Counted from the stretch's first letter, positions 25,235 to 35,148 are shown. The stretch is DNA of 64,000 nt from UBA7960 sp964624065 (GCA_964624065.1 CAZUWF010000004.1:1-64000); one strand, 5' to 3'. The notes: a model not told the origin generated them from the sequence alone. A program made the numbers and translations.

Positions 25235-28048
25235 ATGAAAACAATAACAAATGCATTGTTATTATTTTTCCTCTTTTTTCCTCTTCTTTCCGGTTTTTCG
25301 AGTGCCACCAAAACAAGCATTGGATTTGGATCGGAATCGTTTTTGTTAAATCAGGAGGGTTGTTCACAAGGTAATCATACCATAAGGGGTAGGGTAATTG
25401 ACAAGGCCACCGGCGAAACAATTCCCGGAGCTACAATTTTGATAAAAGGTACTCACAACGGAACCGTAACCGATATTGACGGGACCTTTTCGTTGTCGGG
25501 TGTTGCAAGGGGTGAGTACACCCTCGAGGTCTCGTTCGTTTCATTCGAGCCTGCAATCATTCAAAACGTGTCGGTTGGTTTTGGCAAGGATTCGTTAGTG
25601 GAGGTTTTTCTCTTTCCTCACATTGAAGAGCTTCAAGAGGTTGAAATTACGGCGAGAAGCCTGCGCGACAGGGAAGCAGTGTTAGTAATGGAACAAATGA
25701 ACGCCACCAACTTTGTTAGTCGAATTGGCGGTCAGGAGATATCAAGGAAAGGGGTAGGTGACGTGGTATCGGCCATTACCAAAATGGCAGGCATTTCGGT
25801 GCAAGAATCGAGCAACAATCTTTACATCAGGGGTTTGGGCGATAGATACAACACCACCTCAATCAATGGACTTCCTATCCCTTCAAACAATCCGGAGCTT
25901 AAAAATATTGCCCTCGAGTTGTTTACAACCGACATTGTTGAACTAATATCGGTTGACAAGGTTTACGGCAGCCATTTGTTTGGCGATTACGCAGGAGGCA
26001 ACATTGATATTGTGTCGAAGAAGCCCACAGGAGTGCATCTTTTCCAGGTAGGCACGGGGTCGAATGTCAATTCTTTCTCAATTAGAAGTGGTTCGGTACC
26101 TCTAAAAAAAGGAACGGGGTTTTTGGGCTTCCACACCGTAAGAGCACCCGGCACCTTGTCAGATTTTGCATTTGACCATGGTATGGACCCTGGGTATGCC
26201 ACTCCGATCGGAATGAACCTGAACCTTGCCGCAGGAAGCCAGGTAAGAATAGGAGGCAGAAAAATTAACTTATTTGCCTCGCTCAAGTTTGACAATGATT
26301 TTTCCTCCACCAAAGGAATGGCAAGGAGCGTCAACAGCACTGGCGTGCCAACCAAGGATTTGCGGCGCGAAACTCACGGGTACCGAACTAACACTACTGG
26401 TATGCTAAACATCGAAATACCCCTTGGAGCCAAAAGTCAGCTTTACTTAAACTCAATCTTGGTAAACTCCTCCAACAACAAATTTGAGAATTACCAAGGG
26501 ACATTCATCGATATAGCAAATAACGATAACGGCCTGATGCTCCGAAAGAATTACGAAAAGAATACGGTAATAATAAACCAATTACTGGGTCAACATTCTT
26601 TTGGCAAAGGCAATATGTTGAACTGGGGAATTTCGCTCAATCATGTTTCTAGCGACAATCCAGATAGGATTCAAAACACTTTTGTGAAAAACGGGGGCGA
26701 TTACTTCGTTTTTGGCCAAAATCAAATTACCGACAATCACCGGTACTTCCATTACCTCAAAGAAAATGAAATTGCCCTCAACGGTGCAATGACCTTCGCC
26801 TTGTCAAAAAATTCTGGCAAGCCAAATACTGCCCTCACTTTAGGAATTTCCTCCCGGTACAAGTTCAGGAACTTCAACTCCACACAGTATAACTTCCGCA
26901 TTCACACCGACCAGCGAAATTTTCACGTTGACCCATTTAACGTTGAGGAATTTTTCAACCAGCAAAATCTCGGGCTAGGTAATTTTTTCATGATAGAAAC
27001 ATTCAGGGGAAGCCACCAAGTACCATTTGCCCTCGATCCGCAGGTTTATACAGGCCACCAGTTCGTTCAGGGTGGTTTTGCCAGTTTGGAGAAGCGCGTT
27101 TCATCAAAACTTAGCGGAACCCTTGGCCTAAGGGGCGAGTACATTTTTCAAAGGGTGGGGTGGAACACCCAGTTGGATCCAACTGACAGAAGCGACGTGC
27201 TGCAAATACCCGCAATTTTACCAAGCCTTTCGCTAAGGTACCAGTTGACACAAAAGCAAAACCTAAGGTTTGGCGCCAGCAAGACCTACACGCTGCCACA
27301 ATTCAAGGAGCGAGCATTGTACATTTACGAGGAGGTGACACAGGTTAAGCTTGGAAATCCAAATCTGTACCAGTCAGACAATTACAATGTGGAGTTGAAG
27401 TGGGAATTGTTTCCCACCTCAGGGGAACTGGTATCGGCAGGATTTTTTGGCAAGTACATAGCCAATCCAATAAACGAAGTAACCATATCTTCGGCCACCA
27501 ACGACATTTCATTCCTAAACACTGGCGACTGGGGCTACGTGGCAGGCGTTGAGCTTGAGGTAAAGAAGAAATTTTCCATCTCCCAAAACGATCAATTGCT
27601 TTTTGGAACCAACGTATCATACATGCACACGGACCAAGAACTCAATTCAGGTAAAATTCGAAGGGAAACTATTTACAGGGTCAACTTTACACATGACAGG
27701 GCTCGCTTCACGGGAGCCTCAGACTGGCTTCTCAATGCAGATGTTTCATACATCAGGGTACTCAACAAAGGAAAGGGAAGGCTTTCAACAACAGCCACTT
27801 TCCGTCATGTTTCCGATAAAATTTATGCACTCGGAACCAACACCCGCGGCAACATTATAGATAGACCTTACAATATCCTTGACCTGATTATCCAGGCAAG
27901 CTTCGGAAAGGTTTCATTGGGGGCAAAGATTTCAAACCTTCTCAACCCAAGCATTGAGAGTTTCCAGCAAAACCTCGACCGTGAGGTGAGAGTATTGTCA
28001 TTCCAAAAAGGAATTGGATTTGGCTTCAGCCTGGGAGTAAACCTTTAA
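25235..28048 (+). CDS. TonB-dependent outer-membrane receptor
   Basis: This 937-residue protein has a signal peptide, then a carboxypeptidase-regulatory-like domain (about 45-125: IRGRVIDKATGETIPGATILIKG), a plug domain (about 150-270, with NLYIRGLGDRYNTTSING) and a large barrel ending FGFSLGVNL with a terminal beta-strand. Such receptors import large or scarce substrates using TonB energy. The plug reads like the subgroup often found next to a beta-helix lipoprotein, as here. The ATG at 25235 follows a TTG ATT that could be mistaken for the start. A beta-helix lipoprotein and a two-component system follow on the same strand, suggesting a regulated uptake locus. The substrate is unknown; phosphate-containing compounds are one possibility. 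Confidence 0.92.
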   Translation: MKTITNALLLFFLFFPLLSGFSSATKTSIGFGSESFLLNQEGCSQGNHTIRGRVIDKATGETIPGATILIKGTHNGTVTDIDGTFSLSGVARGEYTLEVSFVSFEPAIIQNVSVGFGKDSLVEVFLFPHIEELQEVEITARSLRDREAVLVMEQMNATNFVSRIGGQEISRKGVGDVVSAITKMAGISVQESSNNLYIRGLGDRYNTTSINGLPIPSNNPELKNIALELFTTDIVELISVDKVYGSHLFGDYAGGNIDIVSKKPTGVHLFQVGTGSNVNSFSIRSGSVPLKKGTGFLGFHTVRAPGTLSDFAFDHGMDPGYATPIGMNLNLAAGSQVRIGGRKINLFASLKFDNDFSSTKGMARSVNSTGVPTKDLRRETHGYRTNTTGMLNIEIPLGAKSQLYLNSILVNSSNNKFENYQGTFIDIANNDNGLMLRKNYEKNTVIINQLLGQHSFGKGNMLNWGISLNHVSSDNPDRIQNTFVKNGGDYFVFGQNQITDNHRYFHYLKENEIALNGAMTFALSKNSGKPNTALTLGISSRYKFRNFNSTQYNFRIHTDQRNFHVDPFNVEEFFNQQNLGLGNFFMIETFRGSHQVPFALDPQVYTGHQFVQGGFASLEKRVSSKLSGTLGLRGEYIFQRVGWNTQLDPTDRSDVLQIPAILPSLSLRYQLTQKQNLRFGASKTYTLPQFKERALYIYEEVTQVKLGNPNLYQSDNYNVELKWELFPTSGELVSAGFFGKYIANPINEVTISSATNDISFLNTGDWGYVAGVELEVKKKFSISQNDQLLFGTNVSYMHTDQELNSGKIRRETIYRVNFTHDRARFTGASDWLLNADVSYIRVLNKGKGRLSTTATFRHVSDKIYALGTNTRGNIIDRPYNILDLIIQASFGKVSLGAKISNLLNPSIESFQQNLDREVRVLSFQKGIGFGFSLGVNL

Positions 28049-28264
28049 TGAAGACTAGTCACACCACACCTCCCGCGAGTATATATTGTTGAAAACCGGC
28101 CGGCGAAAATTGACAACTGACCATTGACAACAAAACCCAAGAGCCCCACAACAATTATACTACGTTATTGACATTTAGTTTCCGATTTCAAATTATCTTC
28201 CAATCACCAACAACTATTAACATTTTTGTAAATATCCCGTAACATTCCTGTTGCATTATACTGG

Positions 28265-28272
28265 TAGTTTTG
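28265..28272 (+). promoter_or_regulatory. -7 element for the beta-helix lipoprotein gene
   Basis: TAGTTTTG matches TAnnTTTG and lies 42 bp before the ATG. It suggests that the lipoprotein can be transcribed apart from the receptor, which ends 266 bp upstream. Confidence 0.5.
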
Positions 28273-28314
28273 CACGACAAATCAGTTTTATTAAACAACA
28301 AAAAGATCAAAAAA

Positions 28315-29451
28315 ATGAAATGGAATCTGCTAAAAAAAGTTCTGATTGCATCAATTTTATTCACGGGAATTGCTCTTTTGAACACAGGCTGCGAAAAAGT
28401 TAACAACGACCCGAATCAGCCGGAAAACCACCTTGATTGGAAAGGCAATGTTACCGGAAAACTAACCCTTGATGCCACTAAGGTTTACAGGCTTTCAGGG
28501 TTGATAAAGGTAAAAAGCGGGGGCGAGTTAACAATACCTGCCGGAACCAGAATTGAAGGGGTAGGCGGTACCTCAGCGGCCATTGTGGTAGAACAGGGCG
28601 GAAAGATATTTGTAAACGGTATTGCCGCAAACCCAGTGGTAATGACTTCGGGATTACCTACTCCGGGTCGAGGCAACTGGGGTGGTTTGGTAATTTGCGG
28701 GAAAGCTCCTTGCAACTCAGGAGGTGGCATGTCGGAAGTTGGTGATGTGCCTTACGGCGGCACTCTTGCCAACGACAACTCAGGAATTATTAGATACCTT
28801 CGCATAGAGTATTCTGGTGCCGCCTTCAATAGCGAAAAGGAGTATAACGGACTGTCCCTCTTTGGCGTGGGTAGCGGCACGGTGATCGAGTACGTTCAAA
28901 TACACCAAAACGCCGATGACGGCATTGAATTTTACGGAGGCACCGTCAGTGCGAGCCACATAGTTGTTTCAAGCGTTGAAGATGATATGTTCGACTGGAC
29001 CGAAGGTTGGGTGCCGGCCTCTTCTTGCAACTTTTGGTTTGGCAAAAACGACCAAGGTTTTGGAAATAGGGGTATTGAAGCCGACAACTGGGAAACCAAC
29101 AACACTGCAACCCCATTTTCGCAACCCACAATTAACAACGTAACGTTGATAGGAAGCGGTAATCAAGGGCAAGAGCCTCAGGGGATGGAACTTAGGCGCG
29201 GAACCAAGGGTTCGATAAATAACGTGGTGCTTAGAAATTGGAATTTAGGCGTGAGAGTGTCTGGCACTAACAGTCAGGGATTCTTGGGTGCCGACTTAAC
29301 CATAACCAACGTTAGGTACATAGATGTAACCACCAACACCAGCATTGGCACGGGAAATGCAGCAGGGATAACCGCCAACCCTAATGCCACCGGTGCTGGC
29401 AACGGTGCCGGAGTTCCAACTTGGGCACAAGGATGGACAATTGGATTGTAA
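28315..29451 (+). CDS. Right-handed beta-helix lipoprotein linked to a TonB receptor
   Basis: This 378-residue protein has a lipoprotein signal with lipobox LNTGC. The mature part shows short repeating strands and Gly/Asn turns (GTVIEYVQIHQNADDGIEFYGG, cited for its DDGIEFYGG turn; SINNVVLRNWNLGVRV), typical of a parallel beta-helix. The charged patch VEDDMFDWTEGW could bind a ligand. It has the usual position of a surface lipoprotein working with the preceding TonB receptor. Binding the ligand and handing it to the barrel is inference. No catalytic residues are recognised. It ends GWTIGL without a T9SS sorting domain. Confidence 0.85.
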   Translation: MKWNLLKKVLIASILFTGIALLNTGCEKVNNDPNQPENHLDWKGNVTGKLTLDATKVYRLSGLIKVKSGGELTIPAGTRIEGVGGTSAAIVVEQGGKIFVNGIAANPVVMTSGLPTPGRGNWGGLVICGKAPCNSGGGMSEVGDVPYGGTLANDNSGIIRYLRIEYSGAAFNSEKEYNGLSLFGVGSGTVIEYVQIHQNADDGIEFYGGTVSASHIVVSSVEDDMFDWTEGWVPASSCNFWFGKNDQGFGNRGIEADNWETNNTATPFSQPTINNVTLIGSGNQGQEPQGMELRRGTKGSINNVVLRNWNLGVRVSGTNSQGFLGADLTITNVRYIDVTTNTSIGTGNAAGITANPNATGAGNGAGVPTWAQGWTIGL

Positions 29452-29543
29452 GGGAGACCCTAACACTGGATTTTTTAATCACCCACAACCAATTACACGG
29501 AGTGCACGAAAAACACTTCATGTTTTTTATACAGTTTTTTTGC

Positions 29544-29551
29544 TAAATTTG
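29544..29551 (+). promoter_or_regulatory. -7 element very close to the response regulator start
   Basis: TAAATTTG matches TAnnTTTG, and its last base is only 8 nt from the ATG at 29559. Transcription starting about 7 nt downstream would give an almost leaderless mRNA. A GTTT at 29522-29525, 18 bp upstream, is a weak -33 candidate. Confidence 0.5.
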
Positions 29552-29558
29552 CTTCAGT

Positions 29559-30254
29559 ATGACGCCAACCAATAATAATAAAACAAGAATCCTTATAGTA
29601 GAAGACGAAAAGGACGTTTGCGAAATTGTAAGCTACAATCTGTCAAGCGAGGGCTACATTGTTGACGAGGCTTACTCGGCCGAAGAGGCAATGGCATTAA
29701 AACTTGAAAAATATCACTTGCTCCTACTGGATGTAATGATGGGAAAAATGTCGGGCTTCAAGCTTGCCGAAAAAATAAGGAAGGAGAGAAACCTTGACGT
29801 GCCAATAATTTTCCTCACTGCAAAAGATTCGGAAAACGACCTGCTAACGGGCTTTAGCATAGGTGCCGACGATTACATTTCCAAACCATTTTCTATAAAA
29901 GAGCTTATTGCAAGGGTTAAGGCACAGTTGAAAAGAACCTTGGCAAGTTCAAAAACAGTTGACACTATTACCATTGACAACCTGGAAATAGACTCGGTTA
30001 CCAAAAAGATTTCGATTGACAATAAGTCCGTGGCCTTGACCAAAACCGAGTTCGACATCCTTTATTTGTTGGCCACCCACATTGGCAGAGTTTTTTCGAG
30101 GGAGGAAATCATGCAACGGGTTTGGAAGGATGATGTTATAGTTGGAGAAAGAACCGTTGACGTAAATATTGCTCGTATAAGGAAAAAACTTGGCGATACA
30201 GGGTTGCTCATAAGAAACAGATCGGGTTATGGCTATTGTTTTGAATCTCCATGA
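29559..30254 (+). CDS. OmpR/PhoB-type response regulator
   Basis: This 231-residue protein has a receiver domain (1-125) with acidic pocket EDE (15-17), phospho-acceptor Asp58 in LLLLDVMMG, the conserved Thr in IFLTAKD and Lys in ISKPF. A winged-helix DNA-binding domain (about 140-230) ends with RTVDVNIARIRKKLG and the wing RSGYGYCF. The sensor kinase gene follows after 35 bp, so they form a two-component pair. PhoB is the closest well-known type, but no pst or phoU genes are nearby, so no symbol is given. It probably controls the receptor and lipoprotein genes upstream. Confidence 0.93.
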   Translation: MTPTNNNKTRILIVEDEKDVCEIVSYNLSSEGYIVDEAYSAEEAMALKLEKYHLLLLDVMMGKMSGFKLAEKIRKERNLDVPIIFLTAKDSENDLLTGFSIGADDYISKPFSIKELIARVKAQLKRTLASSKTVDTITIDNLEIDSVTKKISIDNKSVALTKTEFDILYLLATHIGRVFSREEIMQRVWKDDVIVGERTVDVNIARIRKKLGDTGLLIRNRSGYGYCFESP

Positions 30255-30289
30255 AAAGAAGCAAAATTGGATAATTGATTTCTGGCAGA

Positions 30290-32059
30290 ATGATTACTAG
30301 AACAACCTACGGTAAAAAATTATTTGCATACTTCCTAATGGTATTCGTGGTTTTCACCACATTGTTGGTGGCAATACAATACAATCGCGACAAATCCTTC
30401 AGGGCAAGAGAACTCGAGAGTATGCTCGACACCTACTGTGAATTTACAAACAGTTTTATTACAAAATCGGGCGAAGGTGGAGGAGGGGTTCTTTCTTCCC
30501 TTGATTCCTTTGTAAAAGGTTTTCCCAGAACTGACATACGAATCACGATAATTGATTTCGGGGGAAGGGTTCTCTTTGATAGCGAGTACTCCAACTTTAC
30601 CGAAATGGCCAATCATTTTGACCGTCCAGAAATTCAAGACGCATTGCTTTTTAACAGGGGAAGCGACATAAGGCACTCGGAGTCGGTTAACAGGACCTTT
30701 TACTACTTTGCCAAGAAATACGACAAATACTTCATTAGGACCGCCGTAGTTTACAGCACCGGTATCAAGGTGCTTTTGAGCGGCAGAAGCCTTTTTTGGC
30801 TTATCGTTGCTTTTTTGTTTTTTGCAGCTGCTAGTGTAATTTTCTTTCTGTCAAACAATTTTGGCAAGGCCATCGCAAACCTCAAAGCCTTTGCCCAAAA
30901 GGCCGCAAGAAACCAAATTGTTGACCCTTCAATAAAGTTTCCCGAAAACGAACTTGGGTTCATTGGCCAACAAATTGTAACCGTTTACAAGAGGCTTGAA
31001 AACACTAACAAGGAATTGGTAAACGAAAAAGAAAAGCTTGTAAGGCACCTCCAGCTATCCCAAGAGGGGGTGGCTTTTTTTATGAAAGATGGCACCGAGA
31101 TACTATCAAACAACCACTTCTTGAACTATCTCAACATAATTTCTGACAGCCCGGTGAACCACGCCAAAGAGTTTTGGATGGTACCCGAAATGCTTCCAAC
31201 AAGGCTTTTTCTGGAAAGACAACTCAAAAGCAGCGGCAACCAAAACAGGAGCGAAAAGTTTACCATCGAGAAGAACAACCGCTTTTTCAGCGTTAAATGT
31301 TTCATATTTCAAGACAACAGCTACGAGGTTGCCATTGTTGATACCACTTCAAGCATACACGAAAAGATGCTCAAGCACGAGATGACCTCAAACATTGCCC
31401 ACGAGTTGCGCACTCCGGTGAGTAGCATCAAGGGCTATTTAGAAACCATTCTTCACGATCCAAATATTCCCGACGACAAAAAACAATCCTTCATAGAAAA
31501 GGCAGCCAGCCAAGCAGAAAGACTTGCCGATCTAATAAGGGATATTGCAATGATAACCCAAATTGAAGAGGCCTCCAACCTTTACAAAACAGAAGACCTT
31601 TGTGTGTCCTTGGTTATAAACGATGCAATAGAAAGCTTAAACACCCAAATTAGGGCCGTAAATGCAACAGTGAGCGTGAGTACCAGTCCCGAAACCAACA
31701 TTGAAGGCAACCGCACCCTGGTTTTTTCCGTTTTCAGAAACTTGCTCGAAAATTCTCTCAACTACGGAGGTCAGGATGTAACCATATTTATTAACGAATT
31801 TTTGGTCAATGACGACAAGGTGTTTTATTCATTTTCTGACACCGGCAAGGGCATTGACCCCATACACCAGCAAAGGGTTTTCGAAAGGTTCTACAGAGTA
31901 GATGAAGGCCGTGCACGAAATGAAGGCGGAACCGGTTTGGGGTTGGCTATAGTAAAGCATGCAGTGCAGTTTCACGGGGGCGAAGTATCTGTAAAGGGGC
32001 GCAAGGGAGGCGGGGCAGAATTTTTATTTTTTTTAAAAAGGAAAAGAAATTCAGGCTGA
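30290..32059 (+). CDS. Membrane sensor histidine kinase
   Basis: This 589-residue kinase has TM1 near residues 12-30, a sensing region of about 130 residues, and TM2 (LFWLIVAFLFFAAASVIFF) around residue 170. A linker resembling HAMP/PAS follows. The dimerisation/phospho-transfer domain has His371 in NIAHELRTP. The ATP-binding domain shows NLLENSLNYG (N box), DTGKGIDP (G1), and GGTGLGLAIVKH (G2). It autophosphorylates on His371 and passes phosphate to the regulator encoded 35 bp upstream. The architecture resembles PhoR-type kinases. The ATG at 30290 is preferred over a TTG at 30275. Confidence 0.93.
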   Translation: MITRTTYGKKLFAYFLMVFVVFTTLLVAIQYNRDKSFRARELESMLDTYCEFTNSFITKSGEGGGGVLSSLDSFVKGFPRTDIRITIIDFGGRVLFDSEYSNFTEMANHFDRPEIQDALLFNRGSDIRHSESVNRTFYYFAKKYDKYFIRTAVVYSTGIKVLLSGRSLFWLIVAFLFFAAASVIFFLSNNFGKAIANLKAFAQKAARNQIVDPSIKFPENELGFIGQQIVTVYKRLENTNKELVNEKEKLVRHLQLSQEGVAFFMKDGTEILSNNHFLNYLNIISDSPVNHAKEFWMVPEMLPTRLFLERQLKSSGNQNRSEKFTIEKNNRFFSVKCFIFQDNSYEVAIVDTTSSIHEKMLKHEMTSNIAHELRTPVSSIKGYLETILHDPNIPDDKKQSFIEKAASQAERLADLIRDIAMITQIEEASNLYKTEDLCVSLVINDAIESLNTQIRAVNATVSVSTSPETNIEGNRTLVFSVFRNLLENSLNYGGQDVTIFINEFLVNDDKVFYSFSDTGKGIDPIHQQRVFERFYRVDEGRARNEGGTGLGLAIVKHAVQFHGGEVSVKGRKGGGAEFLFFLKRKRNSG

Positions 32060-32179
32060 TTGGCAGGAAATAGCCCGCAGTTTGGCAAACCCCGGGTGGT
32101 TTGTTGATAAACTTGGTGGTAGGGGAAAAGAATTGATTCAAAAAAATTTCCTTAATTTTACCATCCAAAAAATCAAACA

Positions 32180-32818
32180 ATGTTAGTTATAGGAATTGCG
32201 GGTGGTTCGGGCTCCGGAAAGAGCACGGTAGTGAAGAAGGTGGTAAAAAGACTTCCAAAAGAAAGTGTTTCGGTAGTATATCAAGACGCCTATTACAAGG
32301 ATAACGGGCACCTCACGCCCGAAGAGAGAGCCAAGATAAACTTTGACCATCCCAGTGCCATCGAGTTCAATCTTCTCATAAAGCATATGGACATGCTCCG
32401 TGAGGGAAAGAACATACAAATGCCCATATACTCTTACCTTACGTGTGCCAGGGCAAAAGAAACCACTCCGGTTTTTGCCCGAGAGGTAGTGATCGTGGAG
32501 GGAATATTGATCATGCAAAATCCACGCCTTCGTGAAAGGATGGACATAAAGATTTTTGTGGATGCCGATGCCGACGACAGGCTCATGCGAATCATTTACA
32601 GGGACATTAAAGAACGGGGCCGCTCATTTATCGAAGTTCTCGAACACTACGAAAAGTACGTCAAGCCGATGCACCTCCAGTTCATCGAACCCAGCAAAAG
32701 ATATGCGGATCTCATTGTGCCGCAAGGAGGAGAAAACACAGTGGCCATAGACATCATTACAAAAATGATAGAAATGACCCAAAAAAATAGAGAACTGGTC
32801 GAAAGGGCAAATCCTTAG
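32180..32818 (+). CDS. udk: Uridine kinase
   Basis: This 212-residue cytoplasmic enzyme phosphorylates uridine and cytidine to UMP and CMP in pyrimidine salvage. It shows the P-loop GGSGSGKST at residues 8-16, the uridine-binding stretch YQDAYYKD, IVEGILI, and the lid RDIKERGRS, and it has the usual length of the family. The next gene starts 1 bp after its stop, so the two are translated as a pair. Confidence 0.95.
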   Translation: MLVIGIAGGSGSGKSTVVKKVVKRLPKESVSVVYQDAYYKDNGHLTPEERAKINFDHPSAIEFNLLIKHMDMLREGKNIQMPIYSYLTCARAKETTPVFAREVVIVEGILIMQNPRLRERMDIKIFVDADADDRLMRIIYRDIKERGRSFIEVLEHYEKYVKPMHLQFIEPSKRYADLIVPQGGENTVAIDIITKMIEMTQKNRELVERANP

Positions 32819-32819
32819 G

Positions 32820-33647
32820 ATGACACCGTACAACTTCCACACACACTCACATTTCGACGACGGCAAGGGCTCTCCGGCAGAATACCTCGAAGAAGCGCAG
32901 AAACTTGGGCTCGTAGCCTTGGGTTTCTCGGCGCACGTTCCCCTTCCGATTACAAACAAGTGGAGCCTTACCCCGCAAAACTACACCGAATATGTTGCCG
33001 AGATAAATAAAATCAAAGCAAAAAACAACCTCTCCACCGCGGTATATTTGGGCCTGGAGCTGGATTACGCTCCCGGAATTTCAGAAAACTTCAAGCACTG
33101 GATCGATACAACCCCTCTCGACTATGCCATTGGCTCGGTGCATTTGGTTACCAACCCCAAAAATGGTCTTACGATGACCATTGACGGATCGGCAGAAAAC
33201 TTTTTCAGGGGACTTGACATTTGCTTTGAAGGCAACCACAGAATGCTGGTTGAGACCTTTTACCACCAAAGCATTGAAATGGTACGAACACAACCCTTCA
33301 ACATCATAGGACATTTGGACAAGGTTAAAATGCACCTCGGCTCCACTTTGCTTGACCAAACCGAACCTTGGTATCAAAAATTGATTGGCGACCTGCTCGA
33401 AGGAATAAGAGATAAAGGCATTATCGTGGAACTAAACCCGCGCGGAGTTTACACGGGCAAAACCTGTGAGTACTTCCCTTCCGATTTCGTGCTCGAACGA
33501 TGCCTTCACCTTGGCATAAATGTAATGGTAAACACCGATGCCCACCAACCTACGCAGGTTCTAAGCCATTTCGAGGAAGCCACAAACAGGCTAAAAGAAA
33601 TCGGATTCAAAAAAGTAAGAACTCCCTTCTTTGAATCCGAGATGTAG
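32820..33647 (+). CDS. PHP-family histidinol-phosphatase
   Basis: This 275-residue protein belongs to the PHP phosphoesterase superfamily, HisJ/HisK branch. Metal-ligand motifs are NFHTHSHFDDG at the start, LGLELDYAP, IGSVHLV, GHLDKVK and NTDAHQP near the end. The family dephosphorylates histidinol phosphate in histidine synthesis; some members act on other phosphomonoesters. No other his genes are nearby, so the substrate rests on family resemblance. It starts 1 bp after udk. Confidence 0.88.
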   Translation: MTPYNFHTHSHFDDGKGSPAEYLEEAQKLGLVALGFSAHVPLPITNKWSLTPQNYTEYVAEINKIKAKNNLSTAVYLGLELDYAPGISENFKHWIDTTPLDYAIGSVHLVTNPKNGLTMTIDGSAENFFRGLDICFEGNHRMLVETFYHQSIEMVRTQPFNIIGHLDKVKMHLGSTLLDQTEPWYQKLIGDLLEGIRDKGIIVELNPRGVYTGKTCEYFPSDFVLERCLHLGINVMVNTDAHQPTQVLSHFEEATNRLKEIGFKKVRTPFFESEM

Positions 33648-33665
33648 TTTTCGCGCTAATGTTGC

Positions 33666-34370
33666 CTACCTTCGGTTAAGGTAAATCATAATGTAATACA
33701 GCAGCGTGGCCAGTGAGCCTAAAGCCGCAACCACGTAGGTTGAGGCAGCCCAGCTAAGGGCACTTTTTGCTTGTTTGTATTCATCCCCACGAGCAATGTC
33801 AGCATCGGTAAGCCAAGCCAAAGCACGCTTGCTGGCATCAAACTCAACAGGCAATGTAATGAAGCTAAAAAGGGTTGTTAGGCCAAACATTACGATACCG
33901 GCAAGGAGCAATCCGGGAAAAATGTTAACCATCATTACTCCTGCAAGTATAACCCACATCATGTACTTTGAGCTTACGCTAATAACAGGCACCAGTTTGG
34001 ATCGCATTTCCAAGAAGGCATACGACTTTGCGTGCTGAACAGCGTGGCCGCATTCGTGTGCTGCTACCGCAGCGGCGGCAACGTTGGCACCACCGTAAAC
34101 CTCTGGACTGAGATTAACGGTTTTGTTTAGTGGGTTGTAGTGATCAGACAGACTACCCGGAGAAGAAACAACCCGAACTCCTTCAACCCCACTTTCTCGT
34201 AGCATCTTCTCGGCTATTTCTCTGCCCGTGAGACCCGATCGAACGGGAGTTCTGGAGTATTTCTTGAATTTCGAAACCAGCATGCGCGAAACAGCTATGC
34301 TGAGCACGAAAAAGACAATTCCTATAATGTAATAACCCATAAAAGGATTGCTTGTGATTCCTGATTCCAT
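33666..34370 (-). CDS. Membrane-bound neutral zinc metallopeptidase (YugP-like)
   Basis: This 234-residue protein has one N-terminal TM helix, then the zinc motif HECGH at residues 105-109, an adjacent AVQHA stretch, and two or three further TM helices (about 130-180 and 215-230). This is the layout of the YugP family of putative membrane metallopeptidases. The active site probably faces the membrane surface. Substrates are not known. It ends 18 bp from the convergent phosphatase gene and lies downstream of gldD on the same strand. Confidence 0.9.
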   Translation of the reverse strand: MESGITSNPFMGYYIIGIVFFVLSIAVSRMLVSKFKKYSRTPVRSGLTGREIAEKMLRESGVEGVRVVSSPGSLSDHYNPLNKTVNLSPEVYGGANVAAAAVAAHECGHAVQHAKSYAFLEMRSKLVPVISVSSKYMMWVILAGVMMVNIFPGLLLAGIVMFGLTTLFSFITLPVEFDASKRALAWLTDADIARGDEYKQAKSALSWAASTYVVAALGSLATLLYYIMIYLNRR

Positions 34371-34503
34371 AAAAAAAACATTTTTGTTTAAGATTAATTA
34401 ACTTCAATTGCCCCCAAATGTTCAAACGACGTGCCAAATACTACTTGCAGACAAAATGGCAGTTGGGTTGGAGATCCGAAAGTTTTTTAAAGTTTGGCAG
34501 GGG

Positions 34504-35118
34504 CTACCAGCGAAGTGTAGATATGAGATGCCTTATGTCTTCTTCCAAGAATTGGATAACAGGAGCCAGGGAGTCATTGTTTGGTGCAACGTTGAAATAT
34601 AGTGCCCCACGCAAAAAGTGCCTCGAGCTATCGGTAACGAAAAATTGTATTGGCGATGCCGCCTCCCTTCCCTTTATTTCGTAAAACAAACCAAAAGCCT
34701 TGTTTTGAGGATGCGAAATAATTTCATCGTAAATGGCTGTTGCCTTGGCCACGTGCTTGAATGCAAAGGTGCGCGAATCTTCGGCCAGCCGGGCAAGGTG
34801 CCCCGCACCTTCAAGCCTCTTGTAACTTAGGTGTAATTTTGCCGTAAATTGCTCGAATACCAAGTTGCTCCAATGGGGTTCTGCGGACGGATGATTGTCG
34901 GCAAGCAACTTGCCATAAGTAGGTATTTCGAAGGAGTAAGGGTAATTGCCCTCAAAAACAATGTAATTCTTTTCGGGAAAATCAATTCGAAAATACCCTC
35001 TTGGCTTGGGTGTGTAGGTCTCCCTGCAACCCGAAAGGGAAGGAGCTAAAACCACAAGGAGAGTTGTTCGAAGCAATGCACCCAATAATGCTTTACCAAT
35101 AGGTTTTAACTTGATCAT
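34504..35118 (-). CDS. gldD: Gliding motility lipoprotein GldD
   Basis: This 204-residue lipoprotein has lipobox LSGC (Cys31) followed by YTPKPRGYFRIDFPEKNY, the hallmark of GldD. GldD is required for gliding and T9SS function in Bacteroidota, is membrane-anchored, and has no known enzymatic activity. Its gene follows gldE by 30 bp on the same strand, the usual gldE-gldD pairing, which strengthens the call. The start is the ATG at 35118. Confidence 0.95.
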   Translation of the reverse strand: MIKLKPIGKALLGALLRTTLLVVLAPSLSGCRETYTPKPRGYFRIDFPEKNYIVFEGNYPYSFEIPTYGKLLADNHPSAEPHWSNLVFEQFTAKLHLSYKRLEGAGHLARLAEDSRTFAFKHVAKATAIYDEIISHPQNKAFGLFYEIKGREAASPIQFFVTDSSRHFLRGALYFNVAPNNDSLAPVIQFLEEDIRHLISTLRW

Positions 35119-35148
35119 TAATCAGTAAATAATTAACCGCTTTTTGGC

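Noticed and set aside
29559..32059. Calling the two-component genes phoB and phoR
   Set aside because: Domain layout fits, but no phosphate genes are nearby and many OmpR-type pairs look alike.
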